DNA of 32,191 nt from Seison nebaliae (Eukaryota; Rotifera; Pararotatoria; Seisonacea; Seisonidae). Within the stretch, counting starts at the first letter, position 1, and each line of letters opens with the position of its first letter. Below are positions 23,067 to 32,191 of the stretch, one piece after another. Below the pieces are notes generated by a model. It was not told the DNA's origin. It worked only from the letters and a program-made list of their open reading frames with translations, and searched no databases. The stretch lies in contig JALJEE010003005.1 of assembly GCA_023231475.1 (NCBI GenBank), forward strand, positions 1 through 32,191, in the 5' to 3' direction. Position numbers and translations under genes: made by a program.

Positions 23067-24353
23067 TAATCAACCGTTGAACTCTTTTATTGAATTACAA
23101 TGATTATTTATTATCTTTTTCATGATTAAATTGTTCGTTGTCATCCAAAATAGCCATCGGTCAAATGAGTCGATAAAATGCTCCTAATGTTTTCTGATTT
23201 CATTTCATTAATCTTCAGAGCTCCTTTCTCACATTGCTCGCTACGAAACAGATGTTTCCAACATTGACATTCCTCATTCGTTTAGCAAATCATTTATTCC
23301 TTAAATTCCTTCCTCTCTTTTATCTCTTCTTCTTGTTTTGATTAGTCGTCGTTATTGTTTTTGTTGTTTTTCTCGAAGAATATTTCAATTTCGAATTTTT
23401 CGACAAATACCAATTCTTCGTTGCAATTACCATTCATTTCATTCACACCATTCCAATTTATTCATGGAAGAAATTTAATAGTTTCATCCCAAAAATCGTT
23501 GGAAATATGCGAAATTTCCATTTAATTATCCAAATTGCCAATTAAAGGACCACTTCCCTAAAACCCATTTCTTTTCGTTGTTGATCAATTAATTTCTATC
23601 TAATTCCTACTTTTCCTCCAATTCAATTAAAAATTTTTTCTTTCACTAATTTCAAAATAATCATTATTTCGTCTCCTCTTACCTAATCAATCTATTTAAT
23701 GTTATTATTATTATTATTATTATCCATCATCGATATCAGTCGCCTATGAATTATTTTCAAGTGACAAATTCTCTGACTTGCTACTCCCCAGTCATTTGTC
23801 TCCAATTGGGACAATCAATAACAGTTTTTCGGTTCAGACAAAAAAAAATTGATTAATTTTCTTTTCTGAACTAAATAAATTCAGTTTTAGGATAGAGATA
23901 AATGAGATTGAGGGTAGACATCAGAAGAATAGGTATCGAAGATAAAGAATAGCTTGTGTGGTGTACATTGGACGAAGAGAAATGTCGATTGTCCTTCCTA
24001 CAAATCATTTCAACACTTCTTTCCAAAAAGAGACAGACACAACGAGAATTTCATGGAAGTATAAACATAAAGAAAAATTTATTTTCAACAACGTCCTTTT
24101 AATACAACAAAATTTAATTATAATAATTTAATTTTTTTAAAAACTTTTCAAAACTCATTTATATAATTATTGTTATATTATATTAATTTCTAATTTATAT
24201 TCAATTCATTCATTATAATTCGATAGATAATCTGTTTGAATAGATTTCAATAAAATTAATAACGAAATCATAAAAACATAATATTTTTCGTGTAATTACT
24301 ATGAAATATAAAAATAACAATTCTCAACAACAATAAAAAGGAAAGGAAAAAAT
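23067..24353. other. AT-rich upstream region of the LRR gene
   Basis: No gene recognised. It contains a (TTA)7 microsatellite (23702-23723) and a very AT-rich block (24050-24330) just before the LRR start codon. No clear TATA box or intron acceptor can be placed, so the transcription start of the LRR gene may lie here or far to the left. Confidence 0.5.
23702..23723 (+). repeat. (TTA)7 microsatellite
   Basis: Seven perfect TTA units. Confidence 0.95.
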
Positions 24354-27300
24354 ATGAAAATTTTCCACAAATTATTATTGTTCATTCTCTTGAATGGATT
24401 GAGTAAATCCATTAACAGTTTAATGTGTCGGAAACCATGTAGTTGTGGTGTGAAGCAACACGGCCTATCTTATATCTATTGTTCTCATCGAGCCTTGAAG
24501 AAAGTGCCACAATTCCATACCTCAAGTGTTTTCTTCGAAGAATTAGTATTGAATGGAAATGAAATAAAGAGAATTGAGAAGAATGCATTCAAAGGGATTA
24601 AAGTACACAGATTGAAAATCGAAGATAATCCCATCGAATATATCGACGATGAAGCATTCGAAGAATTGGCGAATAATTTAGACGAATTAATCATCGACGT
24701 CAATCCATCATCATCAATTCGATCAATTCCATTATCGATACAAAATAAATTACAGAATTTGAAGAAACTCCAATTGAGAGGTTTCAATTTCTCCGAGACT
24801 CGATTAGAGAATTCGTTCAAGAAACTCATCAAATTAAATACTTTATCACTCATTAATTGTAACGTTCGACAATTGTCGTATCGAACATTTGCTGATCTCC
24901 AATCAACTCTCTTACATTTAACCATTTCTCATAATCATAAACTTCTCAAATTTCCGACAGCTGCAATTCGTCGATTGAGTGGAAAGAATTCTCAATTGAT
25001 CAAATTGGATTTGAGTCATAATCGAATTGAAAAGATTACGGATAAATCGTTTGCATCACTCAAAAATTTGAGAGTTCTCGATTTGAGTTACAATGGTATT
25101 TCATCAATTTCAAATTTGGCATTCGGTCTGGGAAAAAATGTTCCAGTTCTTCAAAAATTATTCTTACAAAATAACGGTTTAGATCACATTCCTTCAGGCT
25201 GGTTACATCGATTGAGTAAGACGATTGAAGAATTAAATTTGAATTTCAATCGAATTTCTTTTATCGAACAAAATTCTTTTCTTCTCAAACATTCCCAACA
25301 TCAACATTCGTCACGTAGATCGAATTTCAATGATCGTTCGTCATCAATCTCGAAAAATGAAAAATTGAGAAATAAACAAAAGAAGAATTTGGATGAATAT
25401 AAAAAATTTGAAGTACTCTCATTAGAAGGTAATTCCATTACGGAAATCGAACGTTTCGCCTTCTTCGGATTGGGACGATTGAAACAATTAAATTTAGATC
25501 GTAATTCATTGAAAGTGTTGAGGAAAGAGACTTTCGCAGGAATGAGTTCCATCGAATTAATTTCATTATCGAGAAATCGTAAATTGAAATTGGAGAAAGA
25601 TGTTTTCAATGGAATGAAATTGAGACATTTATATATGTCCTCCATCAGTTTGACGAATAAGAACGAGCAAATATTCGATGAATTGAACAAATTGGAGAAT
25701 TTGGAGAGTCTAATCATTTCCTCGAATTTATTATTTGAATTACCGAAAAAACTATTTTTAAAAAATTTGAAAAAATTAGATATTTCCAAAAATCGTTTAT
25801 GTTCATTCGATGTGGAATGGTTCGAAAAACACAAACAATTGACTTATGTGAATGCGATGCAAAATAAAATTTTATGTGATTGTCGATTGAATCGTTTCAT
25901 TAGATATTTCCAAGAGAATCGTATAAATGGTACAAAGAATTTCGGTAGTTGTTATCTACCGAAGCAAATGAAAAATAATTTATTGGAGAATGTTAAGATC
26001 GAAGAATTAGATCAAGTTTGTCACCAGTTTGCTAATTTATCGAGAGATTATGGAGAGTCGTTGAAATTGTCATGTAAATGTCATCAGAAATTGGTGGAGT
26101 GTCGAAAGGAGAAATTGAAAGTGCACAACAAAAAAGAGATATTTGAAACGATTCCATCAAATACTCCAGTTTTCCCATCAACTGGAACGAAAAATAAATT
26201 ATCTTCTTCTATTTCCATTTCATCACGATTAATGAGTGAGAAGAAAAAAGAATTGAATCGAGAAATTTCCGGAAATAATTCATCTTATTTATTAGTGAGT
26301 ATGAAAGAGTTCCATGTGGAGATGAATAAACGGAATAATGATTCGTATATCGTGGGATGGGAGATCGGTGTGATTGGTGAGAAATCAATAAAACGGAATG
26401 ATATCAATGAATATTGGCCATTTATCGATAAGAATCGATTGAGAGAAGAAGAAATTCTCGACACAAAATTACAATACGAATCGATCGATGTGGAAGTGAA
26501 TGGAAGACGGAATGGCAGTGAATGGTTATTGACGTCATATTTAAATGGACAGATACCGATCGGATATTTCGTATCGATAACTGATTATTCGAGAACGAAT
26601 AATAATTTGGGTGATATATCAAGAAATCAATCGAAAGACGGAAATTATTATTATAGATATATTACCGATTTGTTCGATATGAATCATATCAATTTGGAAT
26701 TAAATAATATTTCTTTATTACTCAATTCAAATAAAGAGGAAAATTCGATGAATGGAAATGTTGAGAATGAAGTGAAACGATTTGACGTTTGTCTTCATTT
26801 GAAATTGGAAGCGACGACAAATTTGAAAGAGGAAGATAATGGAAAAAAAGAAGAATTGATATTGGCATGTCGATATATTGACAATGGAATGAGTAAATCA
26901 ACTTTCGCTCATCAGGTCAACGAGAAATATGAAGGAAAGAAGAAGAAAGAAGAAGTGAAAGGATTGATGGATAATAATTCGATGATTTATATGATTTGTG
27001 GTATCGTACTCATATTGATATTCTTCTTCCTACTGATATTAGTCATTATTCATTTTTTGAAACGATACAGAAAATACTATGATACTTCACACACGTCAAA
27101 TGGAAATAATCGAAAATTTTATTTGAATTGTTGTTGTTATATGAAAGAAGTTGGAGATCGATCGATTGATATGAGAAAGAAAAAACTTTATTGTTGTTGT
27201 TGTTCATTAGGCGGTTCGACAATGTTCGGATTTTTAAAAAAGAGAATTGAAAGGAAATATTCTTCTTTCGCATCAACTAATAAATCGATGAATAATTCGA

Positions 27301-28553
27301 ATACAACAACGACTGCGACGACATCGAGACAATTAATTCAGAAAGGCGATTTGAATGAGAATCATCATTTCCAATATTCGAATGATAATCAAATGAATTA
27401 TCGTCAAACAATATCATCTTCTTCCGTCGAATTAAAATCTTCTACGAATTCTTCATCGTTCAAATTATCTACAGATAATACTCATCAATCGACTGATAAT
27501 TATTTGAATGGAACGATCAATCAATTATCATCAGCCTTCCCCCAATCCACATTAGTTGCAATTAAATCCGATCAATTAAATTTTCTATTAAATCAACAAC
27601 AACAACAACAACAAGATATGCAACAAAATATTTTATATCTCCCAAACTCGGGAAATTATCAAACAATGAATCAACCGAATGGTCAAATCATTTCGATGAA
27701 TAATGCACAGCAAAATGAATTAATGCATCAAATGCCTACAACAACATTAATACTAAACAATGATAATCAAAAACAATTTAATATACAACAACAACAGCAT
27801 TCCATTGTGACACAAAATCAACCGTCAGTTAATCGATTAATTTCTCAAAATAAAAGTTTCAACGAATTGAATTATGTTCCACATTCATTTCGTTCGTCAT
27901 CACATAATCTATCGTCGTTAGACAATGAAATTAAATTATCGTCCGATGAACAAACCACAACGTATAACCGATTACTGAAAACAACGAAAAATAAATCGAC
28001 GAAAACCAAACCAACATGTTCGAGGAAAAAGAAGAAGAATAAAAAGAATAATTCCAAATCTAAATCCATCGATTCACATATTGACAGGAATTTAATCGAT
28101 ATCCAATCATCTTCTAATCAAACTGATATTCGTCAACAACAACAACAACCTCAATACGTCTGTTTACCACCTCAAGCCATGATTATGGTTCCAAACTCAC
28201 AATCGAATTATTTAATTTTACAACAACAAGATCAACAACAACAACAACAACAACCATCACAAGATCAACCTCATTTACAGCAACAGCAACAACAACAACA
28301 ACAACAATTAATTGGTGATCAACAAACGAAGAAATATAAAATATTATCAAACGATCCAAATTCAAATAATACTTCACAATTTGAATCTCATTTCTATTCG
28401 GAAATTCCTTCTTATGGCATGTTCCTCTCAAACAACAATAATAACAATAATAAACCGAATAATATATCACGTCCGAACAATCATCAAATGGACAATGAGA
28501 ATAGCACAAATTCAAATCAAGTTCAAAATGAATTGATAACTTTATTCAGTTGA
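24354..28553 (+). CDS. Leucine-rich-repeat type I membrane receptor with poly-Q/N tail (intronless)
   Basis: One exon encodes 1399 residues. Signal peptide is 1 to about 22; an LRR N-cap has C25, C29, C31, C43. About 16 LRRs follow (xxLxLxxNxI, roughly 55-505), interrupted near residues 310-345 by a basic low-complexity insert. The LRR C-cap has C508, C510, C533, C556. Residues about 645-850 may be an FN3-like domain (W669, C813, C839), which I infer from spacing. The membrane span is about 878-905. The 490-residue cytoplasmic tail starts with Cys clusters CCC (926-928) and CCCC (947-950), then becomes Ser/Asn/Gln-rich with poly-Q runs of up to ten, and includes a Lys-rich patch. The layout is that of cell-surface adhesion or guidance receptors (LRR-FN3-TM type). 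No orthologue is assigned, and no kinase, TIR or PDZ-binding end is seen. A 4.2-kb frame without introns is unusual beside its neighbours. Confidence 0.93.
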   Translation: MKIFHKLLLFILLNGLSKSINSLMCRKPCSCGVKQHGLSYIYCSHRALKKVPQFHTSSVFFEELVLNGNEIKRIEKNAFKGIKVHRLKIEDNPIEYIDDEAFEELANNLDELIIDVNPSSSIRSIPLSIQNKLQNLKKLQLRGFNFSETRLENSFKKLIKLNTLSLINCNVRQLSYRTFADLQSTLLHLTISHNHKLLKFPTAAIRRLSGKNSQLIKLDLSHNRIEKITDKSFASLKNLRVLDLSYNGISSISNLAFGLGKNVPVLQKLFLQNNGLDHIPSGWLHRLSKTIEELNLNFNRISFIEQNSFLLKHSQHQHSSRRSNFNDRSSSISKNEKLRNKQKKNLDEYKKFEVLSLEGNSITEIERFAFFGLGRLKQLNLDRNSLKVLRKETFAGMSSIELISLSRNRKLKLEKDVFNGMKLRHLYMSSISLTNKNEQIFDELNKLENLESLIISSNLLFELPKKLFLKNLKKLDISKNRLCSFDVEWFEKHKQLTYVNAMQNKILCDCRLNRFIRYFQENRINGTKNFGSCYLPKQMKNNLLENVKIEELDQVCHQFANLSRDYGESLKLSCKCHQKLVECRKEKLKVHNKKEIFETIPSNTPVFPSTGTKNKLSSSISISSRLMSEKKKELNREISGNNSSYLLVSMKEFHVEMNKRNNDSYIVGWEIGVIGEKSIKRNDINEYWPFIDKNRLREEEILDTKLQYESIDVEVNGRRNGSEWLLTSYLNGQIPIGYFVSITDYSRTNNNLGDISRNQSKDGNYYYRYITDLFDMNHINLELNNISLLLNSNKEENSMNGNVENEVKRFDVCLHLKLEATTNLKEEDNGKKEELILACRYIDNGMSKSTFAHQVNEKYEGKKKKEEVKGLMDNNSMIYMICGIVLILIFFFLLILVIIHFLKRYRKYYDTSHTSNGNNRKFYLNCCCYMKEVGDRSIDMRKKKLYCCCCSLGGSTMFGFLKKRIERKYSSFASTNKSMNNSNTTTTATTSRQLIQKGDLNENHHFQYSNDNQMNYRQTISSSSVELKSSTNSSSFKLSTDNTHQSTDNYLNGTINQLSSAFPQSTLVAIKSDQLNFLLNQQQQQQQDMQQNILYLPNSGNYQTMNQPNGQIISMNNAQQNELMHQMPTTTLILNNDNQKQFNIQQQQHSIVTQNQPSVNRLISQNKSFNELNYVPHSFRSSSHNLSSLDNEIKLSSDEQTTTYNRLLKTTKNKSTKTKPTCSRKKKKNKKNNSKSKSIDSHIDRNLIDIQSSSNQTDIRQQQQQPQYVCLPPQAMIMVPNSQSNYLILQQQDQQQQQQQPSQDQPHLQQQQQQQQQQLIGDQQTKKYKILSNDPNSNNTSQFESHFYSEIPSYGMFLSNNNNNNNKPNNISRPNNHQMDNENSTNSNQVQNELITLFS

Positions 28554-28989
28554 TCTCAAATTAACAAATAATAACAGTCAAATTAAATTATTTTCCCGGT
28601 AATAATTAAACCAACTGCCCTACTTCATTCTCTTTATCTTTTATCTTTTTCCATCTAACATACCATTCAGCGATTGGCATCTCCTAAAATTTCCAATTGA
28701 TCTTTCCTCTATTTCGCTATTTCATTGAATATATTTCATTTTCAATTTTCGTTTTCAAAAGTCGTTTATTTCAATGTTAAAGATTTTTCGTAATAAACAT
28801 TTCAAAAACATTTCAACATTTTTCAATTCTCTCAAACTTAATACAGTGCGTAAAGAAATATTTTGGTATTAAGTCGGATGTCATAATTTGAATGTCAATT
28901 TGACAATCAATTCGAACCGAATTATGATATTTGAATGAAATTAAATCTTAATTATCGAAATTCAAAACTTAAAATTTCATCACAACTCT
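28554..28989. other. Convergent 3' UTR region
   Basis: The region lies between the LRR stop (plus) and the stop of the four-TM gene (minus). AATAAA at 28792-28797 is the likely poly(A) signal of the LRR gene. TTTATT at 28765-28770 is AATAAA on the minus strand, about 220 bases past the four-TM stop. If both are used, the two mRNAs overlap slightly tail to tail. Confidence 0.6.
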
Positions 28990-29630
28990 TTAATCGCCTT
29001 CAATTTTATTAAGATCAACTCGGGGACTTCGTTCTCTTTCCTCCACCAACGGAACGATAATGATTGTTTTCGTGCTTTTATTCGATTTAGTTCTTTTCAA
29101 AATTCCTCTCCATCCGTAATTCGATTTTAAACGTTCGTTATTCTTAATTAAATATAGAGTAGCCACAAGGAGAACCACAGCTATTGACATAGCAATGCAA
29201 TGAATGAAGACGGAGATGAGCCAAAGACGAGTTAAATTTTTGTTTCCATTCATTTTATAGAGTCTATCCAATTTCGTCCATTCTGCACTTAATCCAGAAA
29301 TGTTTAATAATATGAACGTGCAAATAAAAGCAACGAACTAATAGAGAATGATAATATGAAATTTGAATTTTAAGAAAATTATTTAACGATATTAAAAGGA
29401 GTAGGAATTCGTTTTTTGATCGCGAAAAATCCACAAAAGAATACCATAAAACTTACAATTCCACCAACGATGAAAAATGATGCCATAATCGTATTAACAA
29501 GGTACATAAGTTTGTGATTCATATCCATATCGGTCACTAATAAAGCACTTACTAGTTTGGAAGTGGAAGAGCAACCGGCGAAATAGACACCTAAAATGAA
29601 AGTGCCAAGTCCAAACACCTTCAACAACAT
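28990..29630 (-). CDS. Small four-transmembrane protein, tetraspanin-like layout (2 exons)
   Basis: Exon 1 is 29630-29388 (81 codons) and exon 2 is 29337-28990, joined by a 50-base phase-0 intron (GTTAAA donor, CTCTATTAG acceptor), giving 196 residues. Four apolar spans are visible: about 3-19, 43-71 (ending FCGFFAIKKR, like the CCG-containing end of tetraspanin TM2), 82-100 (FVAFICTFILLNISGL) and 121-147. A basic cytoplasmic tail of about 50 residues follows. Loop 1 is about 23 residues. The loop between spans 3 and 4 is only about 20 residues and lacks the CCG motif and disulfide cysteines of a true tetraspanin large loop. So this is either a highly reduced tetraspanin or an unrelated 4-TM protein. 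The start is uncertain: the frame is open to 29663 without an ATG, and a further 5' exon is possible. Confidence 0.78.
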
Positions 29631-29790
29631 ATCACAATGTTCTGCTAAATATGCTACTAACAAATTGTACGCCGTTTATCACATGAACGGTATTGAAATC
29701 ATTCATTGTAGAATGAAAGGAAAACTTAATGAAAATTATTTAAAATTGAAAAATCAAATTTCTAATGAAACCGAATTAACAAAAACTCCA

Positions 29791-29798
29791 TTTATATA
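29791..29798 (-). promoter_or_regulatory. TATA-like box upstream of the four-TM gene
   Basis: TATATAAA on the minus strand, about 160 bases upstream of the proposed ATG at 29630. A start near 29765 would give a 5' UTR of about 135 bases, or room for a small first exon. Confidence 0.4.
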
Positions 29799-29832
29799 AC
29801 CGAGCACGTTCGTCAATATTCACAATTATTCA

Positions 29833-29838
29833 TTTATT
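29833..29838 (-). terminator. Poly(A) signal of the WD40 gene
   Basis: AATAAA on the minus strand, 136 bases past the WD40 stop codon and about 35 bases before the TATA-like box of the next gene, so the two genes are packed head to tail. Confidence 0.5.
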
Positions 29839-29973
29839 TCTCTTTAGGAATTATTGATAATTCTTTTCAAAATTCCTCTCAAAATTTTTACTTTAACAAT
29901 AACGATAATATGTTCAAGAACTGAAGAATAACAAATTGAATAAATAAAAAGAAATAAAGAAAATTGTTTAAAT

Positions 29974-31515
29974 TTAAGTTCGTTTCAATTTCTTCAACGA
30001 ACAATTTCTCGGAGATTTCGATCTTTTAAATTTTCTCTCACTTTCATTTCTCGTCTTTCCATGTTCTTCCATCGACAAATTTGTTTTCTTCCAATTTTCA
30101 AATTCATTTGTCAAATTATTTTCATCAGGAATCTCCTCATCGAACTTCCCATCTAAGGCTGAAAGAAATATGTCATTCAAATTGATTTTATTTACTCTTT
30201 TCTCATTGTTAACAAATGTGACAGGAATATATCTTTTATTATCATCTTTCAGGTCGTTGGGTAGATATTTGAAGAGGATACAACTCAATTCGTTTGGTGG
30301 AACATGATGTCGATTAGTTAGACGTTTCGATGTACAAATCAATTGGTCATTATCATTATTTGTTGTGAGTGTTGGAAGAGAAGTTGATGGTTTATGATAT
30401 AGATCGATATTTCCGATTAATTTCATTTGAATATTAAAACAACGAATATTGAATTGTTGTGAGATGTTGATATGATGTAATGGAGTTAATTGATTGAGTT
30501 GATTAATTAAAGAGAAACAAATTTTTCCATCCATCGATGAAGTAATGATTAGTGTTTGATCATAATTGAAAATTCCTTCATGAATCATTATATCGTTGAC
30601 GGCTTGTTTATGGATTGATATGGATGATTTATTTCCATCAACCATTGTCATTCCTTCTTGGAATTTCTGTTGAATGATATCCATACATCCATTTACATCA
30701 CCACACAAAATTTTAATTTCATCCGTTTTGAATGGAGAAAAAATATAATTGAAAATAGACGGTCTCGAATTGAATGTTAGAAGGAAAAGTTTTGTTAATT
30801 CTTTTAATTTTCCTTCTCTCTCAATCATCTCCCAACAAATAATCGAATGATCTTCTCCCAATGATAATAAATAATTGGTAGAATCGATAAATCTCACTTG
30901 TTTGATGGAACTAGTATGAGCGAGTGATTTCGATAAAATATTCCTCCATTTAAAACTTCTCAAATCGACACCTCTCTCTTTAACATTCTGATATTCAATC
31001 ACCAATTCTTCTACTGATACGATTGATAAAGTTCCCATTTGATTACCGAAACATAAAATTGTCGATGATTCATTCACCCTTTTCGTCTGTAGAGATGAAA
31101 TTGTTGCGAATGTTTTCATTTCAAATAATCTTTCACCTCGAACACTTTCACAAATCAATAAACCATTCTCTGAAACGACCACAATGAAATGATTCTCATT
31201 ATTGGCATGAACAATTCTCGCAGTTTCATTCAAAAAAATCTTCCTCGATTCTCTATTGAATTGTTTCAATGACCAAACTTCGATGTATTTTCGTCCGTTC
31301 ATCGGAATATTGAGAATCATTTCCTCTTCTTGCCATGTCTTCCAAATACACAAATCCGGAAGTGATTTCGATAGGGGAAATGAAATGTTGTCTGTTATCA
31401 TGTTCAGTTTCATTTTAATAATTCTCTCATTCATATCAATGACACATAAATAACTTTCATTCTTATTCAACGATTCGTTGAATCCATCACAACGAATCAA
31501 GATATCATTATCCAT
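29974..31515 (-). CDS. WD40-repeat protein, uncharacterised (intronless)
   Basis: One exon of 513 codons. At least two clear WD-type repeats are seen: HTSSIKQVRFIDSTNYLLSL followed by GEDHSIICWEM (about residues 200-230), and a later one with the core IITSSMDGKICFSLI (about 320-345). Weaker beta-rich repeats fill residues 10-400, consistent with one seven-bladed propeller. There is no signal peptide or membrane span. The C-terminal 25 residues are basic (KRSKSPRN, then KKLKR), a likely bipartite nuclear localisation signal, which suggests a nuclear or nucleolar role. WDR4/Trm82 was considered because a tRNA methyltransferase lies in the same window, but the sequence does not match it. ATG 31515 is the first in frame. 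No introns, like the neighbouring LRR gene. Confidence 0.85.
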   Translation of the reverse strand: MDNDILIRCDGFNESLNKNESYLCVIDMNERIIKMKLNMITDNISFPLSKSLPDLCIWKTWQEEEMILNIPMNGRKYIEVWSLKQFNRESRKIFLNETARIVHANNENHFIVVVSENGLLICESVRGERLFEMKTFATISSLQTKRVNESSTILCFGNQMGTLSIVSVEELVIEYQNVKERGVDLRSFKWRNILSKSLAHTSSIKQVRFIDSTNYLLSLGEDHSIICWEMIEREGKLKELTKLFLLTFNSRPSIFNYIFSPFKTDEIKILCGDVNGCMDIIQQKFQEGMTMVDGNKSSISIHKQAVNDIMIHEGIFNYDQTLIITSSMDGKICFSLINQLNQLTPLHHINISQQFNIRCFNIQMKLIGNIDLYHKPSTSLPTLTTNNDNDQLICTSKRLTNRHHVPPNELSCILFKYLPNDLKDDNKRYIPVTFVNNEKRVNKINLNDIFLSALDGKFDEEIPDENNLTNEFENWKKTNLSMEEHGKTRNESERKFKRSKSPRNCSLKKLKRT

Positions 31516-32060
31516 TCTTCAACTATCTCACTCAATCTTTCCTCGCCCACACTTTCCAAATATCATGCTAAATTTTTGAAATTTATTTAATTCAAAGAAA
31601 ATTATACTATTATCATTAAGTAGTCTCTATGATAACATTCTTAATTAATTCATTAACAAATCTTATTTTGATCAATATTTTAATATATGCGAAAATTGAG
31701 GTTCTAACTAGTGTAGGTAACAAGGGAACATTCACATAAAGGACTCGGAAACCCAAAAAATTTTTATACCACCTTGTAGACTCTTCGGTAGACTAAAAAA
31801 CTGCGCTATTTCCGCATTCAACATTATTAAATTCATTCCAATGGTGAAATTGCAGATGTTGATTTTTGTGCGAAGCTTTCACCTGCGATATTATTTTCCT
31901 ATATATTAAAATTTTTAAGCTTAGTAGTCTTTGAACTTTCACTTGCAACAATAATACTGTGAACAGTGAACACTAAATTTCTTAAAAATGAAACTAACTT
32001 GAATTGACGATAACAAGTTGCATTTCGACAGTTCTATATATACTAAAAAGGAATCACGGA
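31516..32060. other. Intergenic region upstream of the WD40 gene
   Basis: No gene recognised. Small local duplications are visible: GTAGAC twice around a TCTTCG at about 31777-31795, CTTTCACCTGCG against CTTTCACTTGCA at about 31875 and 31936, and GTGAACAGTGAACAC near 31960. These may belong to a mobile or satellite element that continues to the right; I could not name it. Confidence 0.4.
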
Positions 32061-32063
32061 CTT

Positions 32064-32191
32064 TTCCTCACCCTATATAAAATTTTCCAAAATTAGCAGC
32101 GAAACGGTGATTTCCTCACCCTCTTTATCGGTGACTTCCTCACCCACTTTTTTCATTATGGAAATTTCCTCACCCACTTTTTTCATTATGG
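32064..32191 (-). repeat. Tandem GGTGAGGAA-containing repeat array, truncated by window edge
   Basis: TTCCTCACCC (plus strand) begins at 32064, 32112, 32136 and 32166. The last two copies are 30 bases apart and identical over the 26 bases available. Spacings of 48, 24 and 30 are all multiples of three. On the minus strand the units read in one open frame as MKKVGEEISI, MKKVGEEVTD, KEGEEIT, ending at a TAG (32075-32073). A fourth GEE unit lies in the same frame after the stop. It could be the degenerate C-terminal end of a repeat-bearing coding region, or a minisatellite. Confidence 0.75.

Noticed and set aside
27594-28311. CAA-rich repeats that could be taken for an array of direct repeats
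   Set aside because: They encode poly-Q runs in frame within the LRR protein tail; there are no spacers of regular length and no CRISPR context.
24485-28536. Several 65-177-codon frames on the minus strand and one in another plus frame across the LRR gene
   Set aside because: They are shadows of the LRR coding sequence, rich in Phe/Asn/Ser or poly-Val from reversed codons, with no independent support.

Overview
The window is nuclear DNA from a eukaryote with an AT-rich, intron-poor genome. It has pol III tRNA genes with T-run terminators, small GT-AG introns (44 to 82 bases in the well-supported genes), AATAAA poly(A) signals, a Tc3-like transposon and metazoan-only families (FAM136A, GTSF1-like, FLYWCH). 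Asn/Lys/Gln-rich proteins and very small introns suit a small arthropod genome. An acariform mite is my best guess, but nothing here proves it.

Left end (1-2510): a Tc3-like transposase fragment running off the edge (minus strand), then tRNA-Gln(UUG), tRNA-Gly(GCC) and tRNA-Cys(GCA). Between the last two lies a decayed FLYWCH zinc-finger gene. Next (2668-5032) is a tight cluster of small housekeeping-type genes. FAM136A (minus) diverges from a GTSF1-like double zinc-finger gene (plus) across 182 bases. GTSF1 is followed 81 bases later by the tRNA m1G9 methyltransferase TRMT10 (plus), which ends in a clear poly(A) signal.

Middle (about 5.0-24.35 kb): roughly 19 kb without a convincing gene. 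It holds microsatellites, several short inverted repeats, clusters that look like transcription-factor sites, and a few weak exon candidates. The best of these is a possible two-exon membrane protein at 22301-23066. The stretch may be cis-regulatory DNA, a long 5' intron of the gene to its right, or an unannotated lncRNA locus; sequence alone does not decide.

Right end (24.35-32.19 kb): an intronless 1399-residue LRR type I membrane protein with juxtamembrane cysteine clusters and a poly-Q/N cytoplasmic tail. It is tail-to-tail with a small four-TM protein of tetraspanin-like layout, which is preceded by an intronless WD40-repeat protein. At the very edge a GGTGAGGAA-containing tandem repeat begins, with spacings that are multiples of three, possibly the end of a repeat-bearing coding region that continues outside the window.
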